From contig NZ_FNNJ01000013.1 in NCBI RefSeq assembly GCF_900106565.1, positions 29,151 to 93,150 on the forward strand: a stretch of 64,000 bases of DNA. The letters run 5' to 3'. This stretch comes from Lutibacter oricola (GTDB lineage: Bacteria; Bacteroidota; Bacteroidia; Flavobacteriales; Flavobacteriaceae). The position numbers and the translations under genes were made by a program. The notes below the pieces were generated by a model that saw nothing but the letters and a program-made list of their open reading frames with translations, searched no databases and had not been told where the DNA came from. Below are positions 45,518 through 54,050 of this stretch, in pieces. Position 1 is the first letter of the stretch. Each line of letters starts with the position of its first letter.

Positions 45518-46246
45518 TTACAGCTTCTTTAAAAGTTTTTGAGCTAATTCATATTCATCAGCACTTTTTGGAATTGTTTGTAGTGTGTTACTACAATTTT
45601 CAAACTGCTCTTGTTTTAAATACGTTAAAGCTTTATACCAAGTTGCTTTGTTTTTAAAGGCAGAAGTTCCATTAGAAATATTTGTAAAAATAGTTTCAGC
45701 TTGAGAATATTTATCGAGTTCTAATAAACAAATCCCTTTGTGTAATTGTATTTCAATATCGTTAGGGAATTCACTTTCTAAAACTGTTAATTGAGCAAAA
45801 GCAGTTTTGTAATTTTTAGTATTAAAAGCTTCTTCAGCTTTAGAAATAGCCGAGTTATTTTCACTTCTAACAACTAGTTCTAGGTTGTTATGCTTCGCAA
45901 AATCCGAATACACAGGATTTCCATTGTTAAACAAGAAAAAACCGACTAATAAAGCAATACTAGCAGCAACCATTAATGGGCGAAGTCGTTTTATAGAAAT
46001 TACTTTTCCTTTCTTTTCTTCTTTAATAAACTCTTTGCCTAAATTAGTTAATGTAGAACGTAATTCAGTTTCATTTTCTTCATTTTCAAATTTTGAAGAA
46101 AGAGATTCGTTTAAACTTTTATATATTTCAAATTCTTGTTTAAAATAAGTATTGGTACTTAATTCTAAATCGAAATAATCAAGTTCTTCAGTAGTAAGCT
46201 CGTTACTTAAGTACTTTTCAAATAATATGTAGTTATCTTCCTTCAT
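45518..46246 (-). CDS. Anti-sigma-like membrane protein with periplasmic TPR
   Basis: 242 aa. N-terminal cytoplasmic helical part (FEKYLSNELTTEELDYFDLEL, about 1-85) without the Zn-binding HxxxCxxC of classic anti-sigma proteins; one transmembrane helix (about 91-108, LMVAASIALLVGFFLF); and a periplasmic TPR region (about 130-242, with AEEAFNTKNYKTAFAQL and LHKGICLLELDKYSQAETIF). The order and its start 1 base after the sigma gene make it the probable anti-sigma factor. The TPR part could sense a periplasmic partner; this is inference. Confidence 0.78.
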   Translation of the reverse strand: MKEDNYILFEKYLSNELTTEELDYFDLELSTNTYFKQEFEIYKSLNESLSSKFENEENETELRSTLTNLGKEFIKEEKKGKVISIKRLRPLMVAASIALLVGFFLFNNGNPVYSDFAKHNNLELVVRSENNSAISKAEEAFNTKNYKTAFAQLTVLESEFPNDIEIQLHKGICLLELDKYSQAETIFTNISNGTSAFKNKATWYKALTYLKQEQFENCSNTLQTIPKSADEYELAQKLLKKL

Positions 46247-46247
46247 T

Positions 46248-46829
46248 TTAGTAACTTTTTAGTTGTTGAAATTCGTTAGAGTTTTTCACAAGTTTGGTTA
46301 TTTGCCCCATACATTGCGATTTCTTTTTACGAGCGTAACCGTAAGTTACTCCTAAAATTTCAGCTACTTTTTCCATCGATTTAATTTTGAAAGTAGTTTT
46401 TAAAAGTTCTTGACATTTTTGTCCTAATTCTTTAAACATTTTTTCAAAAAGCTGATGCTGTTGCTCAAAAATTTCAGTTTCTTCAACTTGCTGTTCTTGC
46501 TCTTCACTAATAGATGTAATTTCTTCAACAATTGTTACCCTATTATTTCCTCTTTTTTTCAATTCGTTTAACCATTTACGTTTACACAATAAATAAAAGT
46601 AGGCATCGAACGGACAAGTTAATATGAAGTTTTTTTCGTTTGCTTGATGATAAATAGTTACTAAAACCTCTTGAATAATATCTTGGGCATCATCGGCATT
46701 TCCGCTGTTTTTTTTCACCATAGCAACAATTTTTGGTGAATATTTCTCATAAATTTTAGAAAGAACTCTGCTGTCGTTTTTTAGCAAAGCCTCTATATAT
46801 ATATGATCTGCGTGTTTTTTTTTGTCCAT
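46248..46829 (-). CDS. ECF-type RNA polymerase sigma factor
   Basis: 193 aa. Region 2 near residues 20-95 (AQDIIQEVLVTIY and CKRKWLNELKKRG), region 4 near 130-180 with the helix-turn-helix VAEILGVTYGYARKKKSQC. Bacteroidota ECF factors of this shape often sit beside TPR or CHAT proteins. It is divergent from 46944; the gap contains the bipartite motif that recurs at 48144, so it likely drives both lipoprotein genes. Confidence 0.92.
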   Translation of the reverse strand: MDKKKHADHIYIEALLKNDSRVLSKIYEKYSPKIVAMVKKNSGNADDAQDIIQEVLVTIYHQANEKNFILTCPFDAYFYLLCKRKWLNELKKRGNNRVTIVEEITSISEEQEQQVEETEIFEQQHQLFEKMFKELGQKCQELLKTTFKIKSMEKVAEILGVTYGYARKKKSQCMGQITKLVKNSNEFQQLKSY

Positions 46830-46874
46830 TAGCTAGTTGATTGTAGCTAATTTAAAATATTTTTTTCAGAAAAG

Positions 46875-46913
46875 GGGTAACAATTTTAAAACAGTGTTGA
46901 TATGTAAGTGTAA
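46875..46913 (+). promoter_or_regulatory. Putative ECF promoter A
   Basis: GGGTAACAA (46875-46883) then GTTGATATGTAAGTGTAA (46896-46913), 21 bases start to start. The same two blocks with the same spacing occur at 48144-48182, in front of the other lipoprotein. GTAAC is like an ECF -35 box. Confidence 0.7.
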
Positions 46914-46943
46914 AACATTTAAAAACAATTTAAAATTATAATT

Positions 46944-47978
46944 ATGAAAACTCAAAAACAAAACTTCGCAAACTTAAACAACAGTAAAGTAGTGAAAAAC
47001 ATTTTTAAAGGAATTTTAGCAATCGCAATTTCAACATCAGTTATTAGCTGTGATGATAAAGAGGAAACTTTTGAGCCAAAACCAGATGGTTTAGCTTTAT
47101 TAGAAAGATTTGAAGAAAATAGGGCAGAAGCAGTTCAAGAATTTGTATTAGATGCTGCAACTGGAGGAATTATTACAGGAGAACAAGGATCACAAGTTAA
47201 ATTTCAACCAAATGCTTTTGCAGATAAAGATGGAGGAATTGTAACAGGAAACATTACCATTCAATTTGTTGAAATTTACGACAAGGGCTCAATGGTATTA
47301 ACAGATAAATCTACACTAGGTGAAAAACCAAACGGAGATAAAGAAGCATTAAAATCTGCAGGACAATTTTTTATTGATGCCAAACAAGGTAGTGAAGAGT
47401 TAGAATTAATAGTTGATGCAACTGTTACTGGTAGACCTACAGCTTTTGCAGACTTAGATGGTGGAATGAAAATATTTAGAGCTGGAGATGATTTAAATAG
47501 TGAGGAAGATTGGGTTGAGGCTGATGAAGATGATGATGGTAAAAACGATGATGCTGAAATTAGAGACGGACAAGGTGCCGATGGTGAATTTGCAACATAT
47601 AACTATGATATTGGAACTTTTGGATGGACAAATTTAGACAGATGGTATAATTATGCAGGTGCAAAAACAGATATTTTTATTGATGTACCAGAAGGATATA
47701 CTTCAGATAACTGTGCAGTTTATTTATCATACGATGGAGAACCAACTGCTTTAGCTAGAATGGATGTTTGGAATACAACGTTGGAAATGTTTACAGAACA
47801 TTACGGATTAATTCCAGTAGGACAAGAAGTACATATTATAGTTGTAACAGAAATTGATGACGAATTACATTACGCAATTCAAGGTACAACAGTAGTTGAT
47901 AACCATATAGAAATTATTTCAAGTTTAAGTCCCACAACACAACCAGCTTTAGAAGCAATGATTAACGCTTTACCTTAA
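46944..47978 (+). CDS. ECF-regulated lipoprotein
   Basis: 344 aa. Signal region (FKGILAIAISTSVISC) with lipobox Cys; then beta-rich sequence with GGIITGEQGSQVKFQPNAF and GNITIQFVEIYDKGSMVL (a ZU5-like look), an Asp/Glu-rich stretch (DEDDDGKNDDAEI, about residue 195), and a C-terminal domain with NCAVYLSYDGEPTALARMDVW. No family recognised. Driven by putative ECF promoter A; a terminator follows. Confidence 0.78.
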   Translation: MKTQKQNFANLNNSKVVKNIFKGILAIAISTSVISCDDKEETFEPKPDGLALLERFEENRAEAVQEFVLDAATGGIITGEQGSQVKFQPNAFADKDGGIVTGNITIQFVEIYDKGSMVLTDKSTLGEKPNGDKEALKSAGQFFIDAKQGSEELELIVDATVTGRPTAFADLDGGMKIFRAGDDLNSEEDWVEADEDDDGKNDDAEIRDGQGADGEFATYNYDIGTFGWTNLDRWYNYAGAKTDIFIDVPEGYTSDNCAVYLSYDGEPTALARMDVWNTTLEMFTEHYGLIPVGQEVHIIVVTEIDDELHYAIQGTTVVDNHIEIISSLSPTTQPALEAMINALP

Positions 47979-47995
47979 TTTATTGGCTGATTAGT

Positions 47996-48024
47996 AAAAA
48001 ATCCCGCTTTTGCGGGATTTTTTT
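47996..48024 (+). terminator. Terminator after the first ECF-regulated lipoprotein
   Basis: Stem ATCCCGC (48001-48007) / GCGGGAT (48012-48018), loop TTTT, A run before and T run 48018-48024 after. Confidence 0.9.
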
Positions 48025-48143
48025 GTTAAAGGAATAATATTTTTCACCAGACCTACTAAAATTTTAATAAGTCTAGATTTTTGGTTCTTTTCATCAATGG
48101 AAAAGAATTAAGTAAAAAGATGGAAGGCAATTTTAAAAATTTA

Positions 48144-48182
48144 GGGTAACAAAACTTCAATCAAGTTGATATATAAGTGTAA
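48144..48182 (+). promoter_or_regulatory. Putative ECF promoter B
   Basis: GGGTAACAA (48144-48152) and GTTGATATATAAGTGTAA (48165-48182), 21 bases start to start; one base differs from promoter A in the second block. Lies 18 bases before the ATG at 48201. Confidence 0.7.
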
Positions 48183-48200
48183 CTAATAAAATCAAGGATT

Positions 48201-48788
48201 ATGAAAACTTTAAAATCAATTTTAGTATTAGCAGTTTTAATTTCAACAATTATAAGCTGTTCAAAAAATGATGAAGAAGACGAACTGATATTAACTGTAG
48301 ATCCTCAATACCCACTAAAAGAATTAATTTTTAATGGAGAAGTAGAACAAGTTTATACATATATAAATAAACCATTTAAGTTGGAAGTAGGTTATAAGTT
48401 TAAAACATTTAAAAATGGTGAAATTACAGCGTTAGGTGTAAGATTACCAGATAATGAAAGTTATAGAGTTACTTTGTGGAATGCAGATACAGAAGAAATT
48501 TTAGCAACGCAACAAGTTTTATCAAGTGCAGGAATATTGTCTTTTGAAAATATTGAAGCTGTACAAATTACTTCAGGAACTAATTATTTTGTATCAGTAA
48601 ATACCAGTGATTATTACAGTTTTAAAAATGCTGAAAGTGGAGAGATAGATATTTTTCCAATAGAAAGTGGTGATGTATTAATAACAGCTTATGGTAACTA
48701 TGTTGGAGTAAATCAAATTTTACCTACAACTTATAGTGAAAGTAGTTATTTAGGAATGGTTGACATAAAATTTATCCCAAATAATTAA
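48201..48788 (+). CDS. ECF-regulated lipoprotein with DUF4082-like domain
   Basis: 195 aa. Lipobox STIISCSKND (Cys20). VGYKFKTFKNGEITALGVRLPDNESYRVTLWNADTEEILA resembles the DUF4082 pattern seen in cell-surface proteins of other bacteria. Surface-exposed beta protein of unknown role. Driven by putative ECF promoter B; it is the second gene with this promoter. Confidence 0.78.
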   Translation: MKTLKSILVLAVLISTIISCSKNDEEDELILTVDPQYPLKELIFNGEVEQVYTYINKPFKLEVGYKFKTFKNGEITALGVRLPDNESYRVTLWNADTEEILATQQVLSSAGILSFENIEAVQITSGTNYFVSVNTSDYYSFKNAESGEIDIFPIESGDVLITAYGNYVGVNQILPTTYSESSYLGMVDIKFIPNN

Positions 48789-48872
48789 AATATAGTCCTC
48801 ACGAATAGAGATCCACAATTTTAGAAATAAAGTTGTGGTTTCGCTATTTACACCAAATTAAATCCTTTTTTC

Positions 48873-48880
48873 TATATTTG
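48873..48880 (+). promoter_or_regulatory. Candidate -7 element for the PKD-CHAT-retropepsin operon
   Basis: TATATTTG (exact) 16 bases before the ATG at 48897, with a weak upstream TTTA. This operon therefore seems to have a housekeeping promoter, not the ECF motif. Confidence 0.55.
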
Positions 48881-48896
48881 ATAAAAGCTACTACTA

Positions 48897-50885
48897 ATGA
48901 AACTACTAACCAATTCAATTTTTTTGATGTTTTTCTGTGGAATAATTTCAGCACAAGAAATTCAAAAAGATACTATAACTAGAACAGCAACTATTGTTTA
49001 TGCAATTAATGGAAATCAGGTTTCCTTAAATCCTGATGTTCCACAATTAAATCAAATTGCTGGAGCACCAAAAGCTTTTTATACGTATTACTGGGAGTTT
49101 GGTGATGGTGATTATAGTTTTCAAGAAAAACCAGTTCATACCTATAAAAACAAAGGAGATTACGAAGTTAAACTTTCAGTAACTAATAATTACGACGATG
49201 GAAAACCACCAACAACACGTCCAAAAAATGTTAGTGTGGCAGGAGATAATGTAGATATTTCTTCTAATGAAAAACACAATTTAAATAGTAGTTATGGCGG
49301 ATTTCGTTTACAAACCAATCGTGAACCTGTGCCAAATGAAGAAATGCAGTTTTTAGTGAGTTATGGAAATGATAAAACCTATCCAACAAATGGAAAAATC
49401 TACTTATTTTTTAATGAAAAGAAATACAAAGCGAAGAATTTTGAATTAACCGATACGCGTTTACACAATAACGAGCGTGAAGTTTTAGAAGATGTTATAG
49501 CTTCAAATTATATTTCAAAAAACGAATTAATTCAAACTACAGGTATTTCTACTTTTTTAGATGAAAACCTAATTGTTGCAGATACTTTAAAACAGAACTT
49601 GCCATTAACATTGGAAGATGCTAAAAACTATTATCACGATTTTAAAGTGTACGATTTTGATAATATGGAGCCAAATGAAGAACGCAATCTATTTTTTACG
49701 TTGAAAACAACTCCAGAAATGTTGAAAGATACAAGTGCTGTAATTTCTATACGAAGTATTTATGTGCCAGAACGAGGAAACGATTCGCATAAGGTACAAA
49801 CTAAAGAAATGGAGATTGTAACATCGCACGATCCTAATAAAATGGCAGTTTACGATACACGTTTAAATTATAGGTTGGTTCGTTTTAAACGATTAAAATA
49901 CAAAGTTCGTTTTCAAAATGATGGAGAAGGTCCAGCACGATTGATAAAACTGAATGTTGATATTCCAGAAATGTTAGACAAGCAATCGTTGAAAGTGTTA
50001 GATATGTATCCGAAGTGCCCAATTTGTCCAGATGGAAAAGAGGTTCGGTTTAGTTGTTTGGATACCATAATTTCAAAAGATCAGATCTCGTTTCAGTTTA
50101 AAAATATTTACTTACCAGGAACAGCTCAAAAAGGAGTTCACGACAAAGATTCTACCAAAGGATTTGTTAAGTATTCAATGAAATTTGGTAAGGATTTTCA
50201 TAAGAAACCTTCAAAAAGCCAAACGGCAATTATTTTTGATAAAAATGAACCAATAATAACAAATAAATCAACTTCTAGATTTTCTCCGGGAATTTCTATT
50301 GGAGCAAAAGCTGGTTATAATAGTTTTCCAGATTTAGAAAATTCTAAAAGTTACTTTGTTGGAGCAACAATTTCACCTTATAAATCTTATAAAAAGTATT
50401 GGCAATCTGAAATTATGATTGCAACTCACGAGTATTCAGAGCTTAAAAATTTGGTTAAAGAAACTGGTATGATTGATGCTGCAGGAGCTATTATAGATAA
50501 TGCACTGTTAGAAAAAGAAACTAATTTGGAATATAATAAAATAAACATTGATGTGGTTCCAATATCGTTTCGTTACAATTTAAACGGAGTTGTTGGTTTG
50601 GGTGTAGGTCCACAAGTTTCGTTAGATATTTCTAACAAGTCTGAAGGTAGCAGTACATCTAACTATTTTTATTATTTTAATGAAGTAAAAGGAGATCCAA
50701 TAGACTTTTTAAATACTAAAGAAGATATTAATGAATCTAAATCTTTTACAGATATAAAGTATGGTGTTTTTGCAGATATAACTATTGGAGCTTCACGTAT
50801 TGGTCCAAGTTTGGGTGCGCGTTATATTTATAATTTTAATGAGCCACATTCACAATTGCATTTTTATGCAATTTGGAAAATCTAA
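48897..50885 (+). CDS. PKD-domain protein with C-terminal beta-barrel
   Basis: 662 aa. Signal peptide (FFCGIISAQ); PKD domain about 40-115 (YYWEFGDGDYSFQEKPVHTY); two beta domains, the second with the VRFQNDGEGPARLIKLNVDIPE pattern of Bacteroidota surface proteins and CPICPDGKEVRFSC; and a C-terminal region of barrel-like strands (GISIGAKAGYN, YGVFADITIGAS), ending AIWKI. The mix of adhesin-like domains and a barrel suggests an outer-membrane surface protein. It leads the CHAT-retropepsin operon (8 bases to the CHAT gene). Confidence 0.78.
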   Translation: MKLLTNSIFLMFFCGIISAQEIQKDTITRTATIVYAINGNQVSLNPDVPQLNQIAGAPKAFYTYYWEFGDGDYSFQEKPVHTYKNKGDYEVKLSVTNNYDDGKPPTTRPKNVSVAGDNVDISSNEKHNLNSSYGGFRLQTNREPVPNEEMQFLVSYGNDKTYPTNGKIYLFFNEKKYKAKNFELTDTRLHNNEREVLEDVIASNYISKNELIQTTGISTFLDENLIVADTLKQNLPLTLEDAKNYYHDFKVYDFDNMEPNEERNLFFTLKTTPEMLKDTSAVISIRSIYVPERGNDSHKVQTKEMEIVTSHDPNKMAVYDTRLNYRLVRFKRLKYKVRFQNDGEGPARLIKLNVDIPEMLDKQSLKVLDMYPKCPICPDGKEVRFSCLDTIISKDQISFQFKNIYLPGTAQKGVHDKDSTKGFVKYSMKFGKDFHKKPSKSQTAIIFDKNEPIITNKSTSRFSPGISIGAKAGYNSFPDLENSKSYFVGATISPYKSYKKYWQSEIMIATHEYSELKNLVKETGMIDAAGAIIDNALLEKETNLEYNKINIDVVPISFRYNLNGVVGLGVGPQVSLDISNKSEGSSTSNYFYYFNEVKGDPIDFLNTKEDINESKSFTDIKYGVFADITIGASRIGPSLGARYIYNFNEPHSQLHFYAIWKI

Positions 50886-50893
50886 ATGATTTT

Positions 50894-53518
50894 ATGTTGA
50901 AAAAAAGTTTATTTTTCTTTTTAGTCGGTTTTGTTGGGTTTTCTCAATTTAACCAACAGCTAGATTCTTTAAAAAAAGCAGATAATTATGCTGAATACAT
51001 TTATCTAACATTAGATGAATTTGCAAAGAAACCTACTGCAGAAAATTTATCTCTTTTTGAAATTTTAGAAAAGAACATTTGGAGAAAACCTTCTATAAAG
51101 AATGAGTATTTAGCTAGCATTTATTTCAATGTAAACTATGGTTATTATTTAAAGAGATTTGGAGATTTAAGTCAGTCTGTTTTAAAGTATGAAAAAGCTA
51201 AAAACACTTTTCAAAACAACCAATATTTTAATTATGATATTATTGAATATTGTTTAAAACCATTAGCGAATAATTATACACGTTTAGGCGACTTTAATAG
51301 AGCAGAAGATATTTTAAAAACTACCATTCAAATTGCACAAAAAAGTAAAAACAAAGCACATTTAATTAGTGGGTATCAAAATTTAGCAATTGTAAAAAGA
51401 GCTACAGGAAACTTTAAAACAGCTATTAATTATCTAGAAGAAGCTAAAAAGTTGAGTGTTTCAAAGCAAGTAAGTTCAACTTTGTATTCAGATATTGCAA
51501 TTAATTATTTAATGTTGAATAATTTAATTGAAGCAAAACGATTTGTTGAGGTGTCGAATAAAAATAATATAGATTCAAATTCTCGAATTTCGTTTAGAAA
51601 TTATAAAACGTTAGGAGCGGTTTATTTTAAAAATAACGATTTAAAAAAAGGACTTTTAAGCTATAAAAAAGCATTGGTTTTAGGGTTTGAATCTTTTGGT
51701 AATTATGATAGGGAAATAGCCAAAACATACAACGAAATTGCAAAGTGTTATGTTGAATTACAAGATTTTGAAAAAGCAGAGTTTAACTATAGAAAAGCAC
51801 TAGAAACCTTAATAATTTTAAAAGAAAATTTTATTGAAAATCTGTACGCAGAAAACACATTAAAAGAATCTTTTGATGGTTTGGCTCAATTGTATTCGTT
51901 TACAAATAAGCCCGAAAAAGCATTAGAGTTCTATAAATATTCATTTTTGGTAGAAAAGGAAATTCAGCAAACTATTTCTAGTCAAGAATCGAAGGTTTTA
52001 ATGCAGCAAGAAATTAAAAAAAGGAGTGAAGCTTGTATCGAAATTTGTTATGAATTGTTTCAGCAATCAAATAATACCAAATGGATTGAAAAAGCTTTTC
52101 GTTTTTCAGAGAGCTCAAAATCCTCTGTGTTGAATGAATCTCAATATTTATTAAATTCTAAATCTAGTTTTTCAAAAGATGTTTTGATTCAGCAAGAACA
52201 AAAGTTGATTTTTAGAAAAGCCCAATTAACCAAAAGTATTGCGTTAGAAGAGTTGAAAACTAATAAGGCGAATGTAAATTTATTAGCCAATTACGTTAAA
52301 GATCGAGATGCTGTTTCTAATAAATTGCAACTTGTAAAAGAAGAGTTAATGAAGAAGTTTCCGTCTATTTACGGTTCTTTAAAAACTATTTCTGTTGAAG
52401 AAATTTGCAAGAATATTTTATTAGAAAATCAAAGTTTAATTGACTTTTTTGATGGAGAAAAAGCTGTATATCGATTTGAAATTTTAAAGAATAAATCGAT
52501 TTCAATTTTAAAAATTCAAAAGGATAAGGAATTCAAAAATAATTTGTTGAGTTTTATTAAAATATTTGCGAGCGATAGAGGTTCAGAAATTCAGAATAAC
52601 ATTTCGAATTACACCAATTTAGGCTTTTATTTATATGAAAAATTGTTTGTTGGAGCTGAATGTGATAAGCTAATTATTATACCTGATGGACTATTGAATT
52701 TTGTTCCATTTGATGCTTTAATTACTGAAGAAACTAATATGCTTAACTTTGAAAAACTTCCATATTTTACAAAAAAATCTCAAATTCAATTATCATATTC
52801 AGTTCAGTTATTAACTAGATCTAAATATAAAAATGAACAAAGTTTTATTGGTTTTTTTCCTGTATTTAAAAAGCAAAGAGACAAGTTGTCTACATTAAAA
52901 TATACAGTTTTAGAAGCTGAAAATATTAAAGATAATTTTAGCGGAACATTTTTTATGAATAAAAATGCTACCAAAGACCAATTTACACAAGAAGCTCATA
53001 AAGCTTCGATTTTACATTTATCTACACACGCTTCAGTAGGGAGTTTTTACCAGCCACCTGCTATAGAGTTTTATAATGAAACATTGTATTTACCAGAAGT
53101 ATACGGCTACAATTTAACTGCCGATTTATTGGTGTTAAGTGCTTGTGAAACTGGTTTAGGAGTTGTTAGAAAAGGAGAAGGAGTAATGAGTTTGGCTCGT
53201 GGGTTTTCGTATGCAGGTGTAAAAAATGTATTGGTTTCATTATGGAAAGTAAACGATAAAGCTACAGCACAATTAATGAGCTCTTTTTATAAAGGTTATT
53301 CAAGAACTAATAATAAATCCGCATCTTTACATCAATCTAAACTTGAATATTTGAGGAGTAAAGAGATTTCTTCACATAAAAAATCACCTTATTATTGGGC
53401 AAGTTTTGTTTTTATAGGTGAGGTTGATTCAATTTCAAATTCTTCAAAAGGATTTTTGTGGTTATTAATAATTCCGTTCTTGCTAGTTGTAAGTTATTTT
53501 CTCTACAAAAAGCGTTAG
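50894..53518 (+). CDS. Predicted periplasmic TPR-CHAT protease with C-terminal membrane anchor
   Basis: 874 aa from the ATG at 50894 (a TTG at 50873 would overlap the previous gene). Signal peptide KKSLFFFLVGFVGFSQ; TPR repeats about 90-365 (NYTRLGDFNRAEDILKTTI, AKCYVELQDFEKAEFNY); a coiled-coil linker; CHAT domain about 530-840 with the caspase-like dyad His712 (HLSTHA) and Cys751 (SACETG). One transmembrane helix at about 853-871 ends in KKR, so the protease would sit in the periplasm. CHAT proteases cut or activate targets; its target is unknown. A retropepsin follows after 9 bases. Confidence 0.9.
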   Translation: MLKKSLFFFLVGFVGFSQFNQQLDSLKKADNYAEYIYLTLDEFAKKPTAENLSLFEILEKNIWRKPSIKNEYLASIYFNVNYGYYLKRFGDLSQSVLKYEKAKNTFQNNQYFNYDIIEYCLKPLANNYTRLGDFNRAEDILKTTIQIAQKSKNKAHLISGYQNLAIVKRATGNFKTAINYLEEAKKLSVSKQVSSTLYSDIAINYLMLNNLIEAKRFVEVSNKNNIDSNSRISFRNYKTLGAVYFKNNDLKKGLLSYKKALVLGFESFGNYDREIAKTYNEIAKCYVELQDFEKAEFNYRKALETLIILKENFIENLYAENTLKESFDGLAQLYSFTNKPEKALEFYKYSFLVEKEIQQTISSQESKVLMQQEIKKRSEACIEICYELFQQSNNTKWIEKAFRFSESSKSSVLNESQYLLNSKSSFSKDVLIQQEQKLIFRKAQLTKSIALEELKTNKANVNLLANYVKDRDAVSNKLQLVKEELMKKFPSIYGSLKTISVEEICKNILLENQSLIDFFDGEKAVYRFEILKNKSISILKIQKDKEFKNNLLSFIKIFASDRGSEIQNNISNYTNLGFYLYEKLFVGAECDKLIIIPDGLLNFVPFDALITEETNMLNFEKLPYFTKKSQIQLSYSVQLLTRSKYKNEQSFIGFFPVFKKQRDKLSTLKYTVLEAENIKDNFSGTFFMNKNATKDQFTQEAHKASILHLSTHASVGSFYQPPAIEFYNETLYLPEVYGYNLTADLLVLSACETGLGVVRKGEGVMSLARGFSYAGVKNVLVSLWKVNDKATAQLMSSFYKGYSRTNNKSASLHQSKLEYLRSKEISSHKKSPYYWASFVFIGEVDSISNSSKGFLWLLIIPFLLVVSYFLYKKR

Positions 53519-53527
53519 TTTTGCCAA

Positions 53528-53980
53528 ATGCAATTAAAGAACATTCTAAAAAGAAAAGGCTATATAAAAATTGAATTAGCGAAGCTGAGTACAAATCATT
53601 TTGAAGTTATAGCCAAAATTAATTCAGTAAAAGGACGATTTATTTTAGATACAGGAGCTTCGAATTCTTGTGTTTCTATTGATTTAGCTGAGAAATTTGA
53701 ACTAGAATTAGAAGATTCTGATACCAAAGCTGCAGGAGCTGGAGCAATTGGAATGGAAACAAAAATTTCATCTAATAACAAGATTAGTCTTGGTAAATGG
53801 AGTTATAATAAGTTTAACCTTGTTTTACTAGATTTATCTCACGTAAATATGGCTTTAACCGAGCACAATGCAGAACCTGTTGATGGAATTATTGGAGCAG
53901 ATATTTTAGAAAAAGGAGAGGCAATTATAGATTATAAAAATCAGTGCGTTTACTTAAAGAAATTAGTTTATAAATTCTAA
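53528..53980 (+). CDS. Retropepsin-like aspartic protease
   Basis: 150 aa, no signal peptide, so cytoplasmic. Catalytic motif FILDTGAS with Asp41; the second hallmark DGIIGADIL is at about 118-126. Retropepsins act as dimers. The gene follows the CHAT protease gene by 9 bases, giving two proteases of different classes in one operon but on opposite sides of the membrane. Its substrate is unknown. Confidence 0.88.
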   Translation: MQLKNILKRKGYIKIELAKLSTNHFEVIAKINSVKGRFILDTGASNSCVSIDLAEKFELELEDSDTKAAGAGAIGMETKISSNNKISLGKWSYNKFNLVLLDLSHVNMALTEHNAEPVDGIIGADILEKGEAIIDYKNQCVYLKKLVYKF

Positions 53981-54007
53981 AAAAAAGCCGAACACAAGGT
54001 TCGGCTT
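53979..54007 (-). terminator. Terminator of the second TonB receptor operon
   Basis: AGCCGAAC (53986-53993) / GTTCGGCT (53999-54006), loop ACAAG, with eight A before it that become the T tract on the minus strand. Confidence 0.85.
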
Positions 54008-54050
54008 CAAATAAAAATTAGATTGGCTATTATCTAAATTTATAAAATTT

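Noticed and set aside
46534..46540. GGGTAACAAT on the minus strand inside the sigma gene as a third ECF promoter
   Set aside because: It lacks the second block at the fixed spacing and lies in coding sequence.
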